DNA of 39,073 bases from the NCBI GenBank assembly GCA_910578385.1, contig CAJTQV010000027.1:1-39073 (forward strand), given 5' to 3'. This DNA is from an uncultured Muribaculaceae bacterium. Lineage in GTDB: Bacteria > Bacteroidota > Bacteroidia > Bacteroidales > Muribaculaceae. The translations under genes were made by a program, and so were the position numbers. The first letter of the stretch is position 1, and each line of letters begins with the position of its first letter. A model generated the notes under the pieces. The model was not told the DNA's origin, ran no database searches, and saw nothing but the letters and a program-made list of their open reading frames with translations. This document shows, piece by piece, positions 33,105-39,073 of this stretch.

Positions 33105-33139
33105 AGCCGGGACATCCGCAAGGGTGTCCCGGCTTTTTT
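33105..33139 (+). terminator. secDF terminator
   Basis: AGCCGGGACA (33105-33114) pairs with TGTCCCGGCT (33125-33134), extended inward by three pairs to a GCAA loop and followed by six T. Confidence 0.9.
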
Positions 33140-33161
33140 GCGTGTGCCCATCAGTGTAACC

Positions 33162-33190
33162 ATGACAATATATGACTTATGACAATATAT
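33162..33190 (+). repeat. Short direct repeat in the secDF downstream gap
   Basis: ATGACAATATAT occurs at 33162-33173 and 33179-33190, a 17-base period. The rest of the 33140-33362 gap shows only the promoter at 33301. Confidence 0.5.
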
Positions 33191-33300
33191 TACAATGTGT
33201 GGTAATTGAAGTCGTGTAGAAGGCCATTTATATGTGAAAAGCCAGAAGTGCAAAATATCGGGAGAAGAGTTGCAAATAATCCTTAAAAATATTTAACATG

Positions 33301-33333
33301 TTTGGAAGAATATACATATAAGAAGTAATTTTG
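33301..33333 (+). promoter_or_regulatory. Promoter of the 33363 gene
   Basis: TTTG (33301-33304), 21 bases, TAATTTTG (33326-33333); ATG 30 bases further. Confidence 0.7.
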
Positions 33334-33362
33334 CAGCCGTTTTACTAACCAAACAATAAACA

Positions 33363-36239
33363 ATGAGACGAAAACAAACAATTGCAGTGCTCAAGGCACT
33401 CTGTATGTCTGTGTCGCTCCTGCTCGCAATACCTGCTTTTGCCGCGCAGGGAGCCTCAGACAGCAACAGTCTTGCAGACTATGCTGCCATAACCTATGAG
33501 TGGACTGATGCCAGTGGCAGGAGTCATGTCTCGAATCTTACCGAGCGTGCTGAAAGCTACGAGCAGATAGTCGCCCTGCTGAAGGAGGTCAACGTCAATC
33601 CCTCGGTGCCGGGATTCGTGAAAGACCCTGTCGGCTGGGGAACGGACCAAGGCAACACGCATGTGAATGTTGAATATGCTCCCTGCACGGAGGCTCCCTA
33701 CAACATGCCTGCCGACATGAAGGTGGAGACTCCGGTGGAAGGTGCGACAGCACTTCTCGTGGAGCTTGACGACAGTTATTCGTTCAACGCCAACCATACC
33801 CCCGAGCAATACATACGCCTCTTCAAGGCCGTGACCGTACTAACCAAGCAGATGCACATCGGCGAGGAGTCAGGCTCGACAAATCCCGGCTGGTTGTTCA
33901 ACTATGTCGGCACGCTCGACAAGTTCTTCATCATCACCAAAGGCTGCAACCGTGTTCCCTCCAACAATCCGAAGGGTTTCGCGCCGTTCTACAACATGTA
34001 TGAGGAGTTCAGCCCTTCGAACAGTGGACCAATCGACCAGGCTTATGCCACCATGAATTCAGGTCACCGCTTCCGTGTGGACCACAACTGTTCCTCGATC
34101 ATGAAGCAGAACCACATTGTGGTCATGTCCACTCTCGCGGAACCTGAAGAGTATCCTGTAAACTTCCTGTTCTATCTGCCCGACTACAGGTTTGCCGGTG
34201 ATTCACGCACGGACGACGGCGGTGTGACAAAGCACGAGTGGTACACTTACTACAGCCCTGACCACATGCCCTTCGTGTTCTTCAGCCGTATCGATGCGGC
34301 GATAGATGGCGTGCCGAGTCCGGACTACCAGACTGGTAAGGCGACGGTAAGCTTGGACTGGAAGTCGACTTACAAGGAAGTCTCGCGTTCTCAGGTGCTT
34401 GAGGAATTCTACGTGTACCGTGTGGTCAACGATGTGATGGAATCCACTCCTCTGTCTCCCTCGGAGTTCAGCATAGCCCCGGAGCATGAGGCCGACATGT
34501 ATGTTGATGCAGAAACCGGGGCCATTATCTCCTCGGGCGAGACATGCGGACTTTACGTGTATGAAGACATGCGGTCAATCTCGTACAATGTCCAGTACAT
34601 TGTGCTCGGTCGCCGTCATGGCTCCGACTTCGATATGACCGAGTCAAATATTGTCAGGACTCTCATTCCCTCTCTTTCTCCCGCCGGAGAACTTGAGATA
34701 CGCATAGACGGCGAGGGACTGTCGCGTTATGACTACGATAATGAGCAGAACCGCTACGAGAACAAAATCATGCTCCTCGACCATTCCGGAGCCGGAGAGC
34801 GTGTGCTTCAGCGCCGTCATGTGAAAGTGCAGCCGGATGGAAACAACACCCACTTCTCACTGCGCCGTATTGTGAACGACGGGGATGCCGCAGCCTCGGC
34901 CGAGGTAGCCAGAATGACAGTGACAGGTGAGAAGGTTGTCGAGGATGCCGCCGGAAGCTGGTACGTCTACACGGCAAGCATCACCTATCCGGAGGGTACG
35001 GATGGGACCGGTCTTCCTTTGACCGCCGAGTTCAGATCGGCAATCAACACCGGGAATCCTGAAGATGATGACCTCATACAGGTGAGTGCCCTGGAGGAGA
35101 ACGGCGATGTTCTCGCGATGTTCACCGACCGTTTCTCTGTATCGACCAAGGATGGAGACCAGCCCGAGGCATACCGCTACTATGTGGAATATAACGGTGT
35201 GAACGACATAACGCGCGAAATATCGAAGACACTCTCGAACATGGTTGAGGTGACAGTGCCGGTGCGTGCGTTGCGTCTGGGATACATTCCCTATACCGCT
35301 GCCGAAATCGCATCCGATACCGACCGCTCCAACCTTCTGCCCGAGAACCGTCAGACTGTGTGGATTGAGACCCGGACCAATCCGAAGGTTACAGAGTATA
35401 TTGTCAGCGACAGTTACAGTGCCACAGATGTTGTCAGCGTGAAGCGTATGCCCACAGGACATCTCGTCATCTACCGTGCTCTTGATAAGAACGGCACGAA
35501 AGAGAAATATGCCGAGCTGGAGAACGGATTCGGAGTGAAACCGGTTGTTGAGCTTGCTTTCCCGGTTGACGAGTTCTCGAATCTTTCACTTACGCTTAAA
35601 TACAGCAACGGCAACACCTATGGCAACCGTCATGCGGAAGTCGCACCCCTTCCTTCGGTTGAGTTCCACTGGAACGCGCTTGAAGAGGATAAGGGAGCTT
35701 CCTCTTCGGGTCACACTTTCCAGTCGTATGTGGCATGGTTGCCGATGAACCTTGGCGAGGATGAGAACCGCTTCGAAGTCTACGGTTACCGTCTCTGGGG
35801 TCGTCATGACGGCGAATCGGAGGAAAAACTTCTCTACGGCATGGATGGAGACACTCCTGAGGAGGATGATGTAGAACATGTGGCCGATGGAGACGTGCAC
35901 ATCGTGCGCCGCGGTTTCACTTCGCATGCCGCTTCGCCGCTGGATCCGGTGTCTGTGAACCATACTGCCCGTCTTTACGCTGTCATTCCAGAGGAATTGC
36001 GCATAAGCCAGGCAAAAGAGCGTAGCGATGCGATGTATGCCGTTGTCAACGGTTACCATTCGCTCACAATCACTTCTCCTGAAGGTGTTCCCACCGGAAT
36101 CGAGGGAATAGAAGATGCCGCTCCCGATGGAGAAGTGCGCTACTACGACCTGACCGGCCGCGAGATCAGCGAGGAGAACCTTGGCCGCGGAGTCTACGTC
36201 CGTGTGAGCGGAGGCAAGGCCGACAAGATTATCAGATAA
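33363..36239 (+). CDS. Large exported protein of unknown function with T9SS-like tail
   Basis: 958 residues. The N-terminus MRRKQTIAVLKALCMSVSLL followed by LAIPAFAAQGA is a signal peptide cut near residue 28. I recognise no enzyme motif. The body is mixed alpha/beta then beta-rich, with segments such as ITYEWTDASGRSHVSNLTER and a repeated Y-V-Y-R-V-x-N / Y-R-Y-Y-V-E-Y pattern that suggests several Ig-like beta modules after about residue 330. The end is a short sorting tail: IEGIEDAAPDGEVRYYDLTG followed by REISEENLGRGVYVRVSGG and KIIR. High acidic content fits an extracellular protein. It has its own promoter and a GC-rich terminator, so it is probably monocistronic. Confidence 0.8.
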   Translation: MRRKQTIAVLKALCMSVSLLLAIPAFAAQGASDSNSLADYAAITYEWTDASGRSHVSNLTERAESYEQIVALLKEVNVNPSVPGFVKDPVGWGTDQGNTHVNVEYAPCTEAPYNMPADMKVETPVEGATALLVELDDSYSFNANHTPEQYIRLFKAVTVLTKQMHIGEESGSTNPGWLFNYVGTLDKFFIITKGCNRVPSNNPKGFAPFYNMYEEFSPSNSGPIDQAYATMNSGHRFRVDHNCSSIMKQNHIVVMSTLAEPEEYPVNFLFYLPDYRFAGDSRTDDGGVTKHEWYTYYSPDHMPFVFFSRIDAAIDGVPSPDYQTGKATVSLDWKSTYKEVSRSQVLEEFYVYRVVNDVMESTPLSPSEFSIAPEHEADMYVDAETGAIISSGETCGLYVYEDMRSISYNVQYIVLGRRHGSDFDMTESNIVRTLIPSLSPAGELEIRIDGEGLSRYDYDNEQNRYENKIMLLDHSGAGERVLQRRHVKVQPDGNNTHFSLRRIVNDGDAAASAEVARMTVTGEKVVEDAAGSWYVYTASITYPEGTDGTGLPLTAEFRSAINTGNPEDDDLIQVSALEENGDVLAMFTDRFSVSTKDGDQPEAYRYYVEYNGVNDITREISKTLSNMVEVTVPVRALRLGYIPYTAAEIASDTDRSNLLPENRQTVWIETRTNPKVTEYIVSDSYSATDVVSVKRMPTGHLVIYRALDKNGTKEKYAELENGFGVKPVVELAFPVDEFSNLSLTLKYSNGNTYGNRHAEVAPLPSVEFHWNALEEDKGASSSGHTFQSYVAWLPMNLGEDENRFEVYGYRLWGRHDGESEEKLLYGMDGDTPEEDDVEHVADGDVHIVRRGFTSHAASPLDPVSVNHTARLYAVIPEELRISQAKERSDAMYAVVNGYHSLTITSPEGVPTGIEGIEDAAPDGEVRYYDLTGREISEENLGRGVYVRVSGGKADKIIR

Positions 36240-36265
36240 CACCCGGTGTGATAGGATACGCATGG

Positions 36266-36286
36266 TAAGTAATGGCTCATTACTTA
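36266..36286. repeat. Perfect short hairpin downstream of the 33363 gene
   Basis: TAAGTAATG (36266-36274) and CATTACTTA (36278-36286) with a three-base loop, extended by two further pairs. First of four palindromes in the 36240-36504 gap. Confidence 0.55.
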
Positions 36287-36314
36287 TCAGCATGACACTC
36301 AAATATGACAAATG

Positions 36315-36347
36315 CCCCGGCTCACGGCGAGCCGGGGTATTGTATTT
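36315..36347 (+). terminator. Terminator of the 33363 gene
   Basis: CCCCGGCTC (36315-36323) and GAGCCGGGG (36329-36337), perfect 9-bp stem with a short loop, then a T-rich stretch. Confidence 0.75.
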
Positions 36348-36397
36348 TAACAGAATCGGGCGCAAAACCGCTGAAATGGTTCGGCGAAGTGTTAAAT

Positions 36398-36415
36398 AAA
36401 TGTTTTAAAACATTT
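36398..36415. repeat. Perfect 18-bp AT-rich palindrome
   Basis: AAATGTTTTAAAACATTT is its own reverse complement with no loop. Uninterrupted symmetry suits a protein-binding site better than an RNA hairpin. It lies about 90 bases upstream of the next start codon. Confidence 0.6.
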
Positions 36416-36420
36416 TATGG

Positions 36421-36443
36421 GCCGGAATAAAAACAATTCCGGC
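36421..36443. repeat. Hairpin upstream of the 36505 gene
   Basis: GCCGGAAT (36421-36428) and ATTCCGGC (36436-36443) with a 7-base A-rich loop. No standard promoter box is visible between here and the gene. Confidence 0.55.
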
Positions 36444-36504
36444 GCGGCGGAGGTTATGAATATACAGACAACCGAATTTGCATGAGTTCATAAATTTACC
36501 GCAG

Positions 36505-37308
36505 ATGAGAGACTTGGGAAAATACATATTGACAATGGCACTCGTGCTCGCAGGGACGGGCATGTGCATGGCCGGTTCATCGTTCTCGACAATGACAGCC
36601 GAAGAGGTTTCGGAACTTCTCGCGCAGGTGGAATACAGGACGGATTCAGGTGCCGTATCCGCGAAGGATGCCGCTGCCGGTTCCGGAGACATGATTCTTC
36701 TGCCCGTTCCGGTCACAGCCGAAGACATGATGACAAAGCTCTATGGTGTGGTTGACACAGGTGTCTCGAAAGATGAATGCGTACGTCAGTCGCGCTCCAA
36801 GTTGCGGCTGACCCCGGAGGAAGACAATGGCGTGTTGTGGCTTGAGTCTGACGGCGGATATGGCGTGAACTATTATGGTATGTTCCCGGCTGTCAGCGCC
36901 ATGGTCAGATATGGCGATGACGGTTCTGCCGACAGGGTCAGCGATTTCGGTTATTTCTTTCTCTTCCCATATACGTCGGCCGGTAAACAGGAAGCCATAC
37001 GCGACCAGGCCGATTTCTGCGGTTCGCTGCTTCAGGAGATGGCCGACATGGGTCTGGCTATGGATCTGAATACGGCCACCGACGACCTCTTCGAGGCGGT
37101 CGGCGATTATAACGGTAATTTTGTGGACATACGGCTTCTGGATGAGAAGGGAGCTTCCGACGCAGGCAGATACATCCTCATTCTCAGCATTGAGCCGGGT
37201 GCGTTCACCGCAGCCGACGACTTCGTGGCAGAAGATACGTCAACGGCAGAAGATATTTCGAAGGTGACGCCCCGGAACGAGGGGTTGATTGCCGATCTTG
37301 TGGAATAA
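36505..37308 (+). CDS. Exported acidic protein, DUF4252-like size, unknown function
   Basis: 267 residues from the ATG at 36505 (MRDLGKYILTMALVLAG, then TGMCMAGSS), which gives a proper signal peptide; the frame is open nine codons further, to a TTG at 36478, but that adds a non-signal-like stretch. The mature protein has no motif I recognise. Notable segments are KDECVRQSRSKLRLTPEEDN, LWLESDGGYGVNYYGMFPAV, YFFLFPYTSAGKQEAIRDQA and RYILILSIEPGAF. The C-terminus is acidic and Thr/Ala-rich (DDFVAEDTSTAEDISKV) and lacks a sorting tail, unlike its neighbours. The mention of DUF4252 refers only to general size and layout and is not a domain call. A GC-rich terminator follows at 37341. Confidence 0.7.
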   Translation: MRDLGKYILTMALVLAGTGMCMAGSSFSTMTAEEVSELLAQVEYRTDSGAVSAKDAAAGSGDMILLPVPVTAEDMMTKLYGVVDTGVSKDECVRQSRSKLRLTPEEDNGVLWLESDGGYGVNYYGMFPAVSAMVRYGDDGSADRVSDFGYFFLFPYTSAGKQEAIRDQADFCGSLLQEMADMGLAMDLNTATDDLFEAVGDYNGNFVDIRLLDEKGASDAGRYILILSIEPGAFTAADDFVAEDTSTAEDISKVTPRNEGLIADLVE

Positions 37309-37340
37309 CCCGCACTCATACCAAAACTCTACCTGACGCA

Positions 37341-37380
37341 AGGCGCGGCCCGGATTTTCCGGACCGCGCCTGCTACTTTT
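37341..37380 (+). terminator. Terminator of the 36505 gene
   Basis: AGGCGCGGCCCGG pairs with CCGGACCGCGCCT (37341-37353/37359-37371) with one mismatch; TTTT follows at 37377. Confidence 0.8.
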
Positions 37381-37401
37381 GTGACAAAATGTATCGGGAT
37401 G

Positions 37402-37432
37402 GTTGGAATGTCGCGAAAAATCGTTACCTTTG
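37402..37432 (+). promoter_or_regulatory. Promoter of the 37510 gene
   Basis: GTTG (37402-37405), 19 bases, TACCTTTG (37425-37432), leaving a leader of about 70 bases. Confidence 0.65.
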
Positions 37433-37509
37433 CAGCCGAAGTCGTATGACAGATGTATTTCAATTTGTTTAGACTGATTTACGCAATTCCATTTGAACAA
37501 CATTAACAA

Positions 37510-38994
37510 ATGCCTATGAATAAATTTTTTACTTTGATGTTGGCCTCGCTTGTTGCCGGTGGCCTTCAGGCTGCTGAGGTGAAGAGTCTCTCGGCCGCGA
37601 GATTTTTAAAGAAGACGCCGGAGAGGAGTGTCCGCATGAAATGTAGTGCCAGAGAGGCGGCGCGTGCGGTGGCCGTGCAGTATCTCCCGGGCAAGGTCGT
37701 GACCAGCGTATGGGACGAGGAGAACGAGGAGTGGCTTGAGGTTGCCGAGACCGCCTATGTCTACAATACCAACGGCACCGTTGCAACCGAGACTGAGAAA
37801 GACCTGGAGGCGGAAGATGGTTCGCTGCTCCGTATCACCTATGAGTATGATGACCTGGCACGCGAGATTTCAAAGGTCAGCGAAGTCTCTGATGCTGACG
37901 GTGAGAAATGGTTCCCGACCGAGAAGAAAATCAGGGAATATGATTCTGTGGTGACGGACTTCGTCACGCTGCTTGAGATTTACTCGTGGAACAATGACTG
38001 GAGCCTCATGACAGGCAACCGTTATCTGCTCGACCGCGACAGCAACGGTCTTCTGACCCTTCTGCAGCGTCAGGTAATGTATGAGGGTGATTATGACACG
38101 ACCGCCAAGATCGAGAATGGTGTCAGCGGTGATGCCGTGGTAAGTACGAGCGTGTCGGAAATGCTCAGTTACGAAGGCCAGATATACTGGGTCAACAACC
38201 TGGATCTGCGCGACATCGTATGGCATAATACCAACGGGCAGCCCATGGGGTTCTCGATTGAGGATTACTCTCGTGGCGCCAACCGCATAGCATCGGGAAA
38301 GTCATACTACGCCGATGAGTGCGAGGGGGAGATCTCAGGTGTCTATCAGAATGACTTCGAGGGAACGTTCATATGTGATTTCTATGATGAATCGCGCATG
38401 GAGATTGTCACCGAGTATATCGATAAGGAAACCGGCTCGTTCAGGGAAACATACCGGATCGAGTATCCTATGGTCGATGAGTTCAGCGGCGAGGAATATA
38501 TGTCGGACGAGACCGAGATAACCGAAATCACATACGACGACCATGGCAATGTGATCAAGGAGTATCAGTGCCTCAGCTTCGATGGCTATGTCGAGTACGC
38601 AGGTGGTCTGATGATAGAGTATGAGTATGACGACAAGGGTTCTGTCGTGATGGAGACGCAGTCTTCATACTATTCATATGAAGATGAGGATGGAAACATG
38701 CAGCAGGAGGTTGTCCCTGAGATCCGTATGGCCATGTCAGACTTTGTTGAGACAGGCACGGTCGGAGTGGATAGTCCTGCAGCTGAATTCACTGTTGCTG
38801 TGCGTGGCGGACGCCTGATTGTCAATTCATGTGGCGCGTCGGATGTGGAGGTTTACACGCTCGATGGCCGACGTGTGATTTCACGCAGTCTGAACAGTTC
38901 GGGAGCGGTTTCTCTTGACGGCATCGACAAGGGTGTGTACATCGTCAAGGTATCCGCCGATTCCAAGACCCGCACCCTCAAGGTGACATTGTAA
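37510..38994 (+). CDS. Exported protein with YD-like tyrosine-rich segments and T9SS-like tail
   Basis: 494 residues from the ATG at 37510; an ATG at 37516 (MNKFFTLMLASLVAGGLQA) is in frame and makes an equally good signal peptide. The body has repeated Tyr/Asp-rich segments of about 40-60 residues in which a strand of the type ITYEYDDLAREISKVSEV, KKIREYDSVV, YRIEYPMV, ITYDDHGNVIKEYQC and IEYEYDDKGSVVMET recurs. These resemble degenerate YD (RHS-like) repeats, though no RHS core or toxin domain is present. The last ~70 residues (VEVYTLDGRRVISRSLNSSG, then GIDKGVYIVKVSADSKTRTL) are a textbook Por-type tail. Probably a surface or secreted structural or binding protein. Confidence 0.82.
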   Translation: MPMNKFFTLMLASLVAGGLQAAEVKSLSAARFLKKTPERSVRMKCSAREAARAVAVQYLPGKVVTSVWDEENEEWLEVAETAYVYNTNGTVATETEKDLEAEDGSLLRITYEYDDLAREISKVSEVSDADGEKWFPTEKKIREYDSVVTDFVTLLEIYSWNNDWSLMTGNRYLLDRDSNGLLTLLQRQVMYEGDYDTTAKIENGVSGDAVVSTSVSEMLSYEGQIYWVNNLDLRDIVWHNTNGQPMGFSIEDYSRGANRIASGKSYYADECEGEISGVYQNDFEGTFICDFYDESRMEIVTEYIDKETGSFRETYRIEYPMVDEFSGEEYMSDETEITEITYDDHGNVIKEYQCLSFDGYVEYAGGLMIEYEYDDKGSVVMETQSSYYSYEDEDGNMQQEVVPEIRMAMSDFVETGTVGVDSPAAEFTVAVRGGRLIVNSCGASDVEVYTLDGRRVISRSLNSSGAVSLDGIDKGVYIVKVSADSKTRTLKVTL

Positions 38995-39020
38995 GACGCA
39001 AATCCATTAACATGTAAAAT

Positions 39021-39062
39021 AGAGGCTGTCTAACAATCAAAGTTAGGCAGTCTCTTTTTTAG
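39021..39062 (+). terminator. Terminator of the 37510 gene
   Basis: AGAGGCTGTCTAAC (39021-39034) pairs with GTTAGGCAGTCTCT (39042-39055) including two G-U pairs, followed by a long T run. Confidence 0.88.
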
Positions 39063-39073
39063 ATTTAATATTG

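Overview
The window comes from a member of the Bacteroidota, most likely order Bacteroidales and plausibly a Muribaculaceae-like gut anaerobe; the family level is inference. Four things support this. Promoters follow the TTTG-N19..21-TAnnTTTG pattern. Many large secreted proteins end in short tails resembling type IX secretion (T9SS/Por) sorting tails. SecD and SecF are fused. A three-gene frdCAB-type succinate dehydrogenase/fumarate reductase operon carries a single cytochrome b subunit. The housekeeping genes look about half GC, while the accessory genes are visibly more AT-rich.

Layout. Positions 1-7840 form an accessory secreted-protein locus: the 3' end of an exported protein gene, a gingipain-like C25 peptidase, and four tandem paralogous exported proteins (A-D). 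Three near-identical copies of a ~220-bp block, holding the peptidase's 3' end, a promoter and the signal-peptide start, separate parts of this array. Positions 8099-11372 carry pheT and a yebC-family gene. A secreted repeat protein (minus strand) and tRNA-Arg(UCU) follow, then an RHH antitoxin/YafQ-type toxin pair at 13807-14327. A 1005-residue modular surface protein occupies 14607-17624. The frdCAB operon runs from 17983 to 21822.

After a hairpin-rich gap comes an AAA/DUF4143 ATPase whose promoter sits between two 17-bp palindromes. Next is a divergent pair, a 734-residue exported protein (minus) and a membrane-anchored TPR/HTH regulator (plus), bracketed by two similar direct-repeat terminator elements. 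A conserved Ig-like lipoprotein is divergent from secDF. The window ends with three secreted proteins of unknown function, each with its own promoter and/or terminator structures.

How the genes fit together. Core functions are translation (pheT, tRNA-Arg), anaerobic respiration (frdCAB) and Sec export (secDF). Most of the remaining coding capacity is for exported proteins that would need Sec and probably a T9SS-like or surface-display route. The parts most worth a second look are the tandemly amplified A-D array with peptidase 3'-end remnants, the palindrome-flanked ATPase promoter, and the repeat-bracketed regulator/exported-protein module.
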